A program made the translations under genes and the position numbers. Below the pieces are notes generated by a model. The model made no database searches. It saw nothing but the letters and a program-made list of their open reading frames with translations, and was not told the DNA's origin. From Pollenia angustigena (taxonomy: Eukaryota; Arthropoda; Insecta; Diptera; Polleniidae), in assembly GCA_930367215.1 (NCBI GenBank), contig OV884056.1, positions 86,687,285 through 86,751,284 on the forward strand: a stretch of 64,000 nt of DNA, read 5' to 3'. Of the stretch, positions 48,801 to 62,900 are shown piece by piece. The stretch's first letter is position 1. Every line of letters begins with the position of its first letter.

Positions 48801-51800
48801 TACCTAAATTCAATTATTAGTTAAGCAATTTAGCGATTTTTTATTGTTTTTTCATTATATTTCAATAATTTTATTTAAAAAAGGGTGGTTTTAGGCGATT
48901 TATAGCTAAATTTAATTATTAGTTAAGCAATTTAGCGATTTTTTATTGTTTTTTCATTATATTTCAATAATTTTATTTAAAAAAGGGTGGTTTTAGGCGA
49001 TTTATAGCTAAATTTAATTATTAGTTAAGCAATTTAGCGATTTTTTATTGTTTTTTCATTATATTTCAATAATTTTATTTAAAAAAGGGTGGTTTTAGGC
49101 GATTTATAGCTAAATTCAATTATTATTAAAAAAATGTAGCGATTTTTTATTGTTTTTTCATAATATTTCAATAATTTTATTTAAAAAAGGGTGGTTTTTG
49201 GCGATTTATAGCTAAATTCAATTACTAGTTAAACAATTTAGCGATTTTTTATTGTTTTTTCATTATATTTCAATAATTTTATTTAATAACGGGTGGTTTT
49301 TAGCGATTTATAGCTAAATTCAATTATTAGTTAAGCAATTTAGACATTTTTTATTGTTTTTTCATTATATTTCAATAATTTTATTTAAAAAAGGGTGGTT
49401 TTTGGCGATTTATAGCTAAATTCAATTATTATTTAAAAAATGTAGCGATTTTTTATTGTTTTTTCATTATATTTCAATAATTTTATTTAAAAAAGGGTGG
49501 TTTTTGGCGATTTATAGCTAAATTCAATTATTATTTGAAAAATGTAGCGATTTTTTATTGTTTTTTCATTATATTTCAATAATTTTATTTAAAAAATTTA
49601 GCGATTTTTTATTGTTTTTTCATTATATTTCAATAATTTTATTTAAAAAAGGGTGGTTTTTGGCGATTTATAGCTAAATTCAATTACTAGTTAAACAATT
49701 TAGCGATTTTTTATTGTTTTTTCATTATATTTCAATAATTTTATTTAATAACGGGTGGTTTTTAGCGATTTATACCTAAATTCAATTATTAGTTAAGCAA
49801 TTTAGCGATTTTTTATTGTTTTTTCATTATATTTCAATAATTTTATTTAAAAAAGGGTGGTTTTAGGCGATTTATAGCTAAATTTAATTATTAGTTAAGC
49901 AATTTAGCGATTTTTTATTGTTTTTTCATTATATTTCAATAATTTTATTTAAAAAAGGGTGGTTTTAGGCGATTTATAGCTAAATTTAATTATTAGTTAA
50001 GCAATTTAGCGATTTTTTATTGTTTTTTCATTATATTTCAATAATTTTATTTAAAAAAGGGTGGTTTTAGGCGATTTATAGCTAAATTCAATTATTATTA
50101 AAAAAATGTAGCGATTTTTTATTGTTTTTTCATAATATTTCAATAATTTTATTTAAAAAAGGGTGGTTTTTGGCGATTTATAGCTAAATTCAATTACTAG
50201 TTAAACAATTTAGCGATTTTTTATTGTTTTTTCATTATATTTCAATAATTTTATTTAATAACGGGTGGTTTTTAGCGATTTATAGCTAAATTCAATTATT
50301 AGTTAAGCAATTTAGACATTTTTTATTGTTTTTTCATTATATTTCAATAATTTTATTTAAAAAAGGGTGGTTTTTGGCGATTTATAGCTAAATTCAATTA
50401 TTATTTAAAAAATGTAGCGATTTTTTATTGTTTTTTCATTATATTTCAATAATTTTATTTAAAAAATTTAGTGTTTTTGTATTGTTTTTCATTATATTTC
50501 AATAATTTTATTTAAACAAGAGTGGTTTTTAGCGATTTATAGCTAAATTCAATTATTTAGCGATTTTTTTTTTATTGTTTTTTTATTATATTTCAATAAT
50601 TTTATTTCAAAAATGTTGGTTTTTGGCGATTTATAGCTAAATTCAATTATTATTTAAAAAATTTAGCGATTTTTATTGTTTTTTCAATATATTTCAATAA
50701 TTTTATTTAAAAATGAGTGGTTTTAGGCGATTTATAGCTAAATTCAATTATTTTTTAAAAAGTTTGCGATTATTTATTGTTTTTTCATTATATTTCAATA
50801 ACTTTATTTAAAAAAGGGTGGTTTTTGGCGATTTATAGCTAAATTCAATTATTATTTGAAAAATGTAGCGATTTTTTATTGTTTTTTCATTATATTTCAA
50901 TAATTTTATTTAAAAAAGTGTGGTTTTTGGCGATTTATAGCTAAATTCAATTATTATTTAAAAAATTTTGCGATTTTATATTGTTTTTTCATTATATTTC
51001 AATAATTTTATTTAACAAAGGGTGGTTTTTGGCGATTTATAGCTAAATTCAATTATTATTTAAAAAATGTAGCGATTTTTTATTGTTTTTTCATTATATT
51101 TCAATAATTTTATTTTAAAAATTTAGTGATTTTTTATTGTTTTTCATTATATTTCAATAATTTTATTTAAACAAGGGTGGTTTTTAGCGATTTATAGCTA
51201 AATTCAATTATTTAGCGATTTTTTTTTATTGTTTTTTTTATTATATTTCAATAATTTTATTTAAAAAATGTTGGTTTTTGGCGATTTATAGCTAAATTCA
51301 ATTATTATTTAAAAAATTTAGCGATTTTTATTGTTTTTTCAATATATTTCAATAATTTTATTTAAAAATGAGTGGTTTTAGGCGATTTATAGCTAAATTC
51401 AATTATTTTTTAAAAAGTTTGCGATTATTTATTGTTTTTTCATTTTATTTCAATAACTTTATTTAAAAAATGGTGGTTTTTGGCGATTTATAGCTAAATT
51501 CAATTATTATTTGAAAAATGTAGCGATTTTTTATTGTTTTTTCATTATATTTCAATAATTTTATTTAAAAAAGTGTGGTTTTTGGCGATTTATAGCTAAA
51601 TTCAATTATTATTTAAAAAATTTTGCGATTTTTATTGTTTTTTCATTATATTTCAATAATTTTATTTAAAACTGGTGGTTTTTAGCGATTTATAGCTAAA
51701 TTCAATTATTAGTTAAACAATTTAGCGATTTTTTATTGTTTTTTCATTATATTTCAATAACTTTATTTAAAAAAGGGTGGTTTTTAACGATTTGTAGCTA

Positions 51801-54800
51801 AATTCAATTATTATTTAAAAAATTTTGCGATTTTTATTGTTTTTTCAATATATTTCAATAATTTTATTTAAAAATGAGTGGTTTTAGGCGATTTATAGCT
51901 AAATTCAATTATTTTTTAAAAAGTTTGCGATTATTTATTGTTTTTTCATTATATTTCAATAACTTTATTTAAAAAAGGGTGGTTTTTGGCGATTTATAGC
52001 TAAATTCAATTATTATTTGAAAAATGTAGCGATTTTTTATTGTTTTTTCATTATATTTCAATAATTTTATTTAAAAAAGTGTGGTTTTTGGCGATTTATA
52101 GCTAAATTCAATTATTATTTAAAAAATTTTGCGATTTTATATTGTTTTTTCATTATATTTCAATAATTTTATTTAAAAAAAGGGTGGTTTTTGGCGATTT
52201 ATAGCTAAATTCAATTATTATTTAAAAAATTTAGCGATTTTTATTGTTTTTTCAATATAGTTCAATAATTTTATTTAAAAATGAGTGGTTTTAGGCGATT
52301 TATAGCTAAATTCAATTATTTTTTAAAAAGTTTGCGATTATTTATTGTTTTTTCATTATATTTCAATAACTTTATTTAAAAAAGGGTGGTTTTTGGCGAT
52401 TTATAGCTAAATTCAATTATTATTTGAAAAATGTAGCGATTTTTTATTGTTTTTTCATTATATTTCAATAATTTTATTTAAAAAAGTGTGGTTTTTGGCG
52501 ATTTATAGCTAAATTCAATTATTATTTAAAAAATTTTGCGATTTTATATTGTTTTTTCATTATATTTCAATAATTTTATTTAAAAAAGGGTGGTTTTTGG
52601 CGATTTATAGCTAAATTCAATTATTATTTAAAAAATGTAGCGATTTTTTATTGTTTTTTCATTATATTTCAATAATTTTATTTAAAAAATTTAGTGATTT
52701 TTTATTGTTTTTCATTATATTTCAATAATTTTATTTAAACAAGGGTGGGTTTTAGCGATTTATAGCTAAATTCAATTATTTAGCGATTTTTTTTTATTGT
52801 TTTTTTTATTATATTTCAATAATTTTATTTAAAAAATGTTGGTTTTTGGCGATTTATAGCTAAATTCAATTATTATTTAAAAAATTTAGCGATTTTTATT
52901 GTTTTTTCAATATAGTTCAATAATTTTATTTAAAAATGAGTGGTTTTAGGCGATTTATAGCTAAATTCAATTATTTTTTAAAAAGTTTGCGATTATTTAT
53001 TGTTTTTTCATTATATTTCAATAACTTTATTTAAAAAAGGGTGGTTTTTGGCGATTTATAGCTAAATTCAATTATTATTTGAAAAATGTAGCGATTTTTT
53101 ATTGTTTTTTCATTATATTTCAATAATTTTATTTAAAAAAGTGTGGTTTTTGGCGATTTATAGCTAAATTCAATTATTATTTAAAAAATTTTGCGATTTT
53201 TATTGTTTTTTCATTATATTTCAATAATTTTATTTAAAACTGGTGGTTTTTAGCGATTTATAGCTAAATTCAATTATTAGTTAAACAATTTAGCGATTTT
53301 TTATTGTTTTTTCATTATATTTCAATAACTTTATTTAAAAAAGGGTGGTTTTTAACGATTTGTAGCTAAATTCAATTATTATTTACAAAATTTAGCGATT
53401 TTTATTGTTTTTTCAATATATTTCAATAATTTTATTTAAAAATGAGTGGTTTTAGGCGATTTATAGCTAAATTAAATTATTTTTTAAAAAGTTTGCGATT
53501 ATTTATTGTTTTTTCATTATATTTCAATAACTTTATTTAAAAAAGGGTGGTTTTTGGCGATTTATAGCTAAATTCAATTATTATTTGAAAAATGTAGCGA
53601 TTTTTTATTGTTTTTTCATTATATTTCAATAATTTTATTTAAAAAAGTGTGGTTTTTGGCGATTTATAGCTAAATTCAATTATTATTTAAAAAATTTTGC
53701 GATTTTATATTGTTTTTTCATTATATTTCAATAATTTTATTTAAAAAAAGGGTGGCTTTTGGCGATTTATAGCTAAATTCAATTATTATTTAAAAAATTT
53801 AGCGATTTTTATTGTTTTTTCAATATAGTTCAATAATTTTATTTAAAAATGAGTGGTTTTAGGCGATTTATAGCTAAATTCAATTATTTTTTAAAAAGTT
53901 TGCGATTATTTATTGTTTTTTCATTATATTTCAATAACTTTATTTAAAAAAGGGTGGTTTTTGGCGATTTATAACTAAATTCAATTATTATTTGAAAAAT
54001 GTAGCGATTTTTTATTGTTTTTTCATTATATTTCAATAATTTTATTTAAAACTGGTGGTTTTTAGCGATTTATAGCTAAATTCAATTATTTGTTAAACAA
54101 TTTAGCGATTTTTTATTGTTTTTTCATTATATTTCAATAACTTTATTTAAAAAAGGGTGGTTTTTAACGATTTGTAGCTAAATTCAATTATTAGTTAAAC
54201 AATTTAGCGATTTTTTATTGTTTTATAGCTAAATTCAATTACTAGTTAAACAATTTAGCGATTTTTTATTGCTTTTTCAATATATTTCAATTATTTTATT
54301 TAAAAAAGGGTGGTTTTTGGCGATTTATAGCTAAATTCAATTATTATTTGAAAAATGTAGCGATTTTTTATTGTTTTTTCATTATATTTCAATAATTTTA
54401 TTTAAAAAATTTAGCGATTTTTTATTGTTTTTTCATTATATTTCAATAATTTTATTTAAAAAAGGGTGGTTTTTGGCGTTTTATAGCTAAATTAAATTAT
54501 TATTTGAAAAATGTAGCGATTTTTATTGTTTTTTCATTATATTTCAATAATTTTATTTAAAAAAGGGTGGTTTTTAGCGATTTATAGCTAAATTCAATTA
54601 TTAGTTAAGCAATTTAGCGATATTTATTGTTTTTTCAATATATTTCAATAATTTTATTTAAAAAAGGGTGGTTTTTGGCGTTTTATAGCTAAATTCAAAT
54701 ATTATTTGAAAAATGTAGCGAGTTTTATTGTTTTTTCATTATATTTCAATAATTTTATTTAAAAAAGGGTGGTTTTTGGCGATTTATAGCTAAATTCAAT

Positions 54801-56885
54801 TATTTTTTTAAAAATTTTGCGATTTTTATTGTTTTTTCATTATATTTCAATAATTTTATTTAAAAAAGGGTGGTTTTTGGTGATTTATAGCTAAATTCAA
54901 TTATTATTTTAAAAATTAGCGATTTTTATTGTTTTTTCATTACATTTCAATAATTTTATTTAAAAAAGCGTGGTTTTGGGCGATTTATAGCTAAATTCAA
55001 TTACTAGTTAAACAACTTAGCGATTTTTTATTGTTTTTTCATTATATATCAATAATTTTATTTAAAACTGGTGGTTTTTAGCGATTTATAGCTAAATTCA
55101 ATTATTAGTTAAACAATTTAGCGATTTTTTATTGTTTTTTCATTATATTTCAATAACTTTATTTAAAAAAGGGTGGTTTTTAGCGATTTGTTGCTAAATT
55201 CAATTATTATTTAAAAAATTTAGCGATTTTTATTGTTTTTTCATTACATTTCAATAATTTTATTTAAAAAAGCGTGGTTTTGGGCGATTTATAGCTAAAT
55301 TCAATTACTAGTTAAACAACTTAGCGATTTTTTATTGTTTTTTCATTATATATCAATAATTTTATTTAAAACTGGTGGTTTTTAGCGATTTATAGCTAAA
55401 TTCAATTATTAGTTAAACAATTTAGCGATTTTTTATTGTTTTATAGCTAAATTCAATTACTAGTCAAACAATTTAGCGATTTTTTATTGTTTTTTCATTA
55501 TATTTCAATAATTTTATTTAATAACGGGTGGTTTTTAGCGATTTATAGCTAAATTCAATTATTATTTAAAAAAAATTTAGCGATTTTTATTGTTTTTTCA
55601 TTATATTTCAATAATTTTATTTAAAAAAGGGTGGTTTTTGGCGATTCATAGCTAAATTCAATTTTTATTTAAAAAATGTAGCGGTTTTTTATTGTTTTTT
55701 CATTATATTTCAATAATTTTATTTAATAACGGGTGGTTTTTAGCGATTTATAGCTAAATTCAATTATTATTAAAAAAAAATTAGCGATTTTTTATTGTGT
55801 GTTTCATTATATTTCAATAATTTTATTTAAAAAAGCGTGTTTTTGGGCGATTTATAGCTAAATTCAATTACTAGTTAAACAATTTAGCGATTTTTTATTG
55901 TTTTTTCATTATATTTCAATAATTTTATTTAAAACGGGTGGTTTTTGGCGATTTATAGCTAAATTCAATTATTATTTAAAAAAATTTTGCGATTTTTATT
56001 GTTTTTTCATTATATTTCAATAATTTTATTTAATAACGGGTGGTTTTTAGCGATTTATAGCTAAATTCAATTATTATTTAAAAAAAATTAGCGATTTTTT
56101 TATTGTGTGTTTCATTATATTTCAATAATTTTATTTAAAAAAGCGTGGATTTGGGCGATTTATAGCTAAATTCAATTACTAGTTAAACAATTTAGCGATT
56201 TTTTATTGTTTTTTCATTATATTTCAATAATTTTATTTAATAACGGGTGGTTTTTAGCGATTTATAGCTAAATTCAATTATGAGTTAAACAATTTAGCGA
56301 TTTTTTATTGTTTTTTCATTATTTTTCAATAATTTTATTTAAAAAAGGGTGGTTTTTGGCGATTTACATTATTATTTAAAAAATTGAAGCGATTTTTTAT
56401 TGTTTGTTTTGTTATATTTCAATAATTTTAATTGAAAAAGGGTGGTTTTAGCGATTTATAGCTAAATTGAATTATTATTTAAAAAATGTAGCGATTTTTT
56501 ATTGTTTTTTTCATTATATTTCAATAATTTTATTTAAAAAAGGGTGGTTTTTAGCGATTTATAGCTAAATTCAATTATTAGTTAAACAATTTAGCGATTT
56601 TTTAGATTTTTTATTGTTTTTTCATTAAATTTCAATAATTTTGTTTAATACGGGTGGTTTTTAGCGATTTATATCTAAATTAAATTATTATTTAAAAAAT
56701 TTAGCGATTTTTTCATTATATTTCAATAATTTTTTTTAAAAAGGGTAGTTTTGGCGATTTATAGCTAATTTCAATTCTTATTTAAAACATTTAGCGATTT
56801 TTTATTGTTTGTTTCATTATATTTCAATAACTTATAGCTAAATTCAATTATTATTTAAATAATTTAGCGATTTTGTATTCTTTTT

Positions 56886-56904
56886 AATTTTTTTTTTCAT
56901 TCAT
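56886..56904. other. Orientation switch of the satellite
   Basis: Forward units stop after tagcgattttgtattc. About 20-30 bases of T-rich spacer (ttttttttttcattcatt) follow, and from about 56905 the units read as the complement (ttaaataaaattattgaaat). Confidence 0.85.
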
Positions 56905-59900
56905 TATTTTTTAAATAAAATTATTGAAATATAATGAAAAAACAATAAAAATCGCTAAATTTTTTAAATAATAATTGAATTTAGCAACAAATCGCTAAAA
57001 ACCACCAGTTTTAAATAAAATTATTGAAATATAATGAAAAAACAATAAAAAATCGCTGAATTTTTTAAATAATAATATAAATCGCCAAAAACCACCCTTG
57101 TATAAATAAAATTATTGAAATATATTGAAAAAACAATAAAAAATCGCAAAATTTTTTAAATAATAATTGAATTTAGCTATAAGTCGCCAAAAACCACACT
57201 TTTTTAAATAAAATTATTGAAATATAATGAAAAAACAATAAAAATCGCTAAATTTTTTAAATAATAATTGAATTTAGCTATAAATCGCTAAAAACCACCC
57301 TTTTTTAAATAAAATTATTGAAATATAATGAAAAAACAATAAAAAATCGCTACATTTTTTTAATAATAATTCAATTTAGCTTTAAATCGCTAAAAACCAC
57401 CCTTTTTTAAATAAAATTATTGAAAAATAATGAAAAAACAATAAAAAAATCGCTAAATTGTTTAACTAATAATTGAATTTAGCTATAAATCGCTAAAAAC
57501 CACTCGTTATTAGATAAAATTATTGAAATAAAATGAAACAAACAATAAAAAATCGCTAAATTTTTTAAATAATAATTGAATTTTGCTATAAATCGCCAAA
57601 AACCACAATTTTTTAAATAAAATTATTGAAATATAATGAAACACACATTAAAAATCGCTAAATTTTTTAAAAAATTATTGAATTTAGCTATAAATCACCA
57701 AAAGCCACCCTTTTTTTTAATAAAATTATTGAAATATAATGAAAAAACAATAAAAATATAAGGAAAAAACAATAAACAATCGCTAAATTTTTTAAATAAT
57801 AATTGAATTTTGCTATAAATCGCCAAAAACCACAATTTTTTAAATAAAATTATTGAAATATAATGAAACACACATTAAAAATCGCTAAATTTTTTAAATA
57901 ATAATTGAATTTTGCTATAAATCACCAAAACCCACCCTTGTTTAAATAAAATTATTGAAATATAATGAAACACACATTAAAAATCGCTAAATTTTTTAAA
58001 AAATTATTGAATTTAGCTATAAATCACCAAAAGCCACCCTTTTTTTAATAAAATTATTGAAATATAATGAAAAAACAATAAAAATATAAGGAAAAAACAA
58101 TAAACAATCGCAAAATTTTTTAAATAATAATTGAATTTTGCTATAAATCGCCAAAAACCACAATTTTTTAAATAAAATTATTGAAATATAATGAAACACA
58201 CATTAAAAATCGCTAAATTTTTTAAATAATAATTGAATTTTGCTATAAATCGCCAAAAACCACAATTTTTTAAATAAAATTATTGAAATATAATGAAACA
58301 CACATTAAAAATCGCTAAATTTTTTAAAAAATTATTGAATTTAGCTATAAATCACCAAAAGCCACCCTTTTTTTAATAAAATTATTGAAATATAATGAAA
58401 AAACAATAAAAATATAAGGAAAAAACAATAAACAATCGCTAAATTTTTTAAATAATAATTGAATTTTGCTATAAATCGCCAAAAACCACAATTTTTTAAA
58501 TAAAATTATTGAAATATAATGAAACACACATTAAAAATCGCTAAATTTTTTAAATAATAATTGAATTTTGCTATAAATCGCCAAAAACCACAATTTTTTA
58601 AATAAAATTATTGAAATATAATGAAACACACATTAAAAATCGCTAAATTTTTTAAAAAATTATTGAATTTAGCTATAAATCACCAAAAGCCACCCTTTTT
58701 TTAATAAAATTATTGAAATATAATGAAAAAACAATAAAAATATAAGGAAAAAACAATAAACAATCGCTAAATTTTTTAAATAATAATTGAATTTTGCTAT
58801 AAATCGCCAAAAACCACAACTTTTTAAATAAAATTATTGAAATATAATGAAAAACACATTAAAAATCGCTAAATTGTTTAACTAATAATTGAATTTAGCT
58901 ATAAATCGCTAAAAACCACTCGTTATTAGATAAAATTATTGAAATAAAATGAAACAAACAATAAAAAATCGCTAAATTTTTTAAATAATAATTGAATTTT
59001 GCTATAAATCGCCAAAAACCACAATTTTTTAAATAAAATTATTGAAATATAATGAAACACACAATAAAAAATCGCAAATTTTTTTAAATAATAATTGAAT
59101 TTTGCTATAAATCACCAAAAACCACCCTTTTTTAAATAAAATTATTGAAATATAATGAAAAAACAATAAAAAATCCCTAAATTTTTTAAATTATAATTGA
59201 ATTTAGCTATAAATCTCCAAAAACCACAATCTTTTAAATAAAATTATTGAAATATAATGAAACACACAATAAAAAATCGCAAAATTTTTTAAAAAAATAT
59301 TGAATTTAGCTATTAATCACCAAAAGCCACCCTTTTTTTAATAAAATTATTGAAATATAATTAAAAAACAATAAAAATATAAGGAAAAAACAATAAACAA
59401 TCGCAAAGTTTTTTAAATAATAATTGAATTTTGCTATAAATCGCCAAAAACCACAATTTTTTAAATAAAATTATTGAAATATAATGAAACACACATTAAA
59501 AATCGCTAAATTTTTTAAATAATAATTGAATTTTGCTATAAATCGCCAAAAACCACAATTTTTTAAATAAAATTATTGAAATATAATGAAACACACATTA
59601 AAAATCGCTAAATTTTTTAAATAATAATTGAATTTTGCTATAAATCGCCAAAAACCACAATTTTTTAAATAAAATTATTGAAATATAATGAAACACACAT
59701 TAAAAATCGCTAAATTTTTTAAAAAATTATTGAATTTAGCTATAAATCACCAAAAGCCACCCTTTTTTTAATAAAATTATTGAAATATAATGAAAAAACA
59801 ATAAAAATATAAGGAAAAAACAATAAACAATCGCTAAATTTTTTAAATAATAATTGAATTTTGCTATAAATCGCCAAAAACCACAACTTTTTAAATAAAA

Positions 59901-62900
59901 TTATTGAAATATAATGAAAAACACATTAAAAATCGCTAAATTGTTTAACTAATAATTGAATTTAGCTATAAATCGCTAAAAACCACTCGTTATTAGATAA
60001 AATTATTGAAATAAAATGAAACAAACAATAAAAAATCGCTAAATTTTTTAAATAATAATTGAATTTTGCTATAAATCGCCAAAAACCACAATTTTTTAAA
60101 TAAAATTATTGAAATATAATGAAACACACAATAAAAAATCGCAAATTTTTTTAAATAATAATTGAATTTTGCTATAAATCACCAAAAACCACCCTTTTTT
60201 AAATAAAATTATTGAAATATAATGAAAAAACAATAAAAAATCCCTAAATTTTTTAAATTATAATTGAATTTAGCTATAAATCTCCAAAAACCACAATCTT
60301 TTAAATAAAATTATTGAAATATAATGAAACACACAATAAAAAATCGCAAAATTTTTTAAAAAAATATTGAATTTAGCTATTAATCACCAAAAGCCACCCT
60401 TTTTTTAATAAAATTATTGAAATATAATTAAAAAACAATAAAAATATAAGGAAAAAACAATAAACAATCGCAAAGTTTTTTAAATAATAATTGAATTTTG
60501 CTATAAATCGGCAAAAACCACAATTTTTTAAATCAAATTATTAAAATATAATGAAACAAACAATAAACAATCGCTAAATTTTTTAAAAAATAATTGAATT
60601 TAGCTATAAATCACCAAAAACCACCCTTTTTTAAATAAAATTATTAAAATATAATGAAACAAACAATAAAAAATCGCTAAATTTTTAAAATAATAATTGA
60701 ATTTAGCTATAAACCACCAAAAACCACCCTTTTTTAAATAAAATTATTAAAATATAATGAAACAAACAATAAAAAATCGCAAAATTTTTAAAATAATAAT
60801 TGAATTTAGCTATAAATCACCAAAAACCACCCTTGTTTAAATAAAATTATTGAAATATAATGAAAAAACAAAAAAAATATAATGAAAAACCAATAAACAA
60901 TCGCTAAATTTTTTTAATAATAATTGAATTTTGCTATAAATCGACAAAAACCACAATTTTTTAAATAAAATTATTGAAATATAATTAAACACACAATAAA
61001 AAATCGCTACATTTTTTTAAATAATAATTGAATTTAGCTATAAATCACCAAAAACCACCCTTTTTTAAATAAAATTATTAAAATATAATGAAACAAACAA
61101 TAAAAAATCGTTAATTTTTAAAATAATAATTGAATTTAGCTATAAATCACCAAAAACCACCCTTGTTTAAATAAAATTATTGAAATATAATGAAAAAACA
61201 AAAAAAATATAATGAAAAAACAATAAACAATCGCTAAATTTTTTTAATAATAATTGAATTTTGCTATAAATCGACAAAAACCACAATTTTTTAAATAAAA
61301 TTATTGAAATATAATTAAACACACAATAAAAAATCGCAAATTTTTTTAAATAATAATTGAATTTTGCTATAAATCACCAAAAACCACCCTTTTTTAAATA
61401 AAATTATTGAAATATAATGAAAAAACAATAAAAAATCGCTAAATTTTTTAAATAATAATTGAATTTAGCTATAAAGCACCAAAAACTACCCTTTTTTAAA
61501 TAAAATTATTGAAATATAATGAAAAAACAAAAAAAATATAATGAAAAAACAATAAACAATCGCTAAATTTTTTTAATAATAATTGAATTTTGCTATAAAT
61601 CGACAAAAACCACAATTTTTTAAATAAAATTATTGAAATATAATTAAACACACAATAAAAAATCGCAAATTTTTTTAAATAATAATTGAATTTTGCTATA
61701 AATCGCCAAAAACCACAATTTTTTTAATAAAATTATTGAAATATAATGAAACACACAATAAAAAATCGCTAAATTTTTTAAATAATAATTGAATTTAGCT
61801 ATAAATCACCAAAAACCATCCTTTTTTAAATAAAATTATTGAAATATAATGAAACAAACAATAAAAAATCGCTAATTTTTAAAATAATAATTGAATTTAG
61901 CTATAAATCACCAAAAACCACAATTTTTTAAATAAAATTATTGAAATATAATTAAACACACAATAAAAAATCGCAAATTTTTTTAAATAATAATTGAATT
62001 TTGCTATAAATCACCAAAAACCACCCTTTTTTAAATAAAATTATTGAAATATAATGAAAAAACAATAAACAATCGCTAAATTTTTTAAATAATAATTGAA
62101 TTTTGCTATAAATCGCCAAAAACCACAATTTTTTTAATAAAATTATTGAAATATAATGAAACACACAATAAAAAATCGCTAAATTTTTTAAATAATAATT
62201 GAATTTAGCTATAAATCACCAAAAACCACCCTTTTTTAAATAAAATTATTGAAATATAATGAAAAAACAATAAAAAATCGCTAAATTTTTTAAATAATAA
62301 TTGAATTTAGCTATAAATCACCAAAAACCACCATTTTTTAAATAAAATAATTAAAATATAATGATACAAACAATAAAAAATCGCTAAATTTTTAAAATAA
62401 TAATTGAATTTAGCTATAAATCACCAAAAACCACCTTTGTTTAAATAAAATTATTGAAATATAATGAAAAAACAATAAAAATATAAGGAAAAAACAATAA
62501 ACAATCGCTAAATTTTTTAAATAATAATTGAATTTTGCTATAAATCGCCAAAAACCACAATTTTTTAAATAGGATTATTGAAATATAATGAAAAAACAAT
62601 AAAAAATCGCTAAATTTTTTAAATAATAATTGAATTTAGCTATAAATCACCAAAAACCACCATTTTTTAAATAAAATAATTAAAATATAATGATACAAAC
62701 AATAAAAAATCGCTAAATTTTTAAAATAATAATTGAATTTAGCTATAAATCACCAAAAACCACCTTTGTTTAAATAAAATTATTGAAATATAATGAAAAA
62801 ACAATAAAAATATAAGGAAAAAACAATAAACAATCGCTAAATTTTTTAAATAATAATTGAATTTTGCTATAAATCGCCAAAAACCACAATTTTTTAAATA

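Larger units (their letters stand above)
42984..56885 (+). repeat. AT-rich satellite array, forward block
   Basis: The unit of about 102 bp reads gggtggtttttggcgattta, tagctaaattcaattattat, ttgaaaaatgtagcgatttt, ttattgttttttcattatat, ttcaataattttatttaaaa. A half unit of about 54 bp, lacking the gggtgg to attatt portion, alternates with full units, often giving 156-bp pairs. Subtypes have aataacgggtgg or ttaaaaaagggtgg starts and tagttaa[ac/gc]aattt centres. Higher-order periods: 1043 bp (43.3-45.1 kb), 972 bp (48.6-50.4 kb), 1568 bp (50.7-53.9 kb). No coding potential; short hydrophobic frames (for example 43689-43871 and 44732-44914) are repeat artefacts. Confidence 0.95.
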
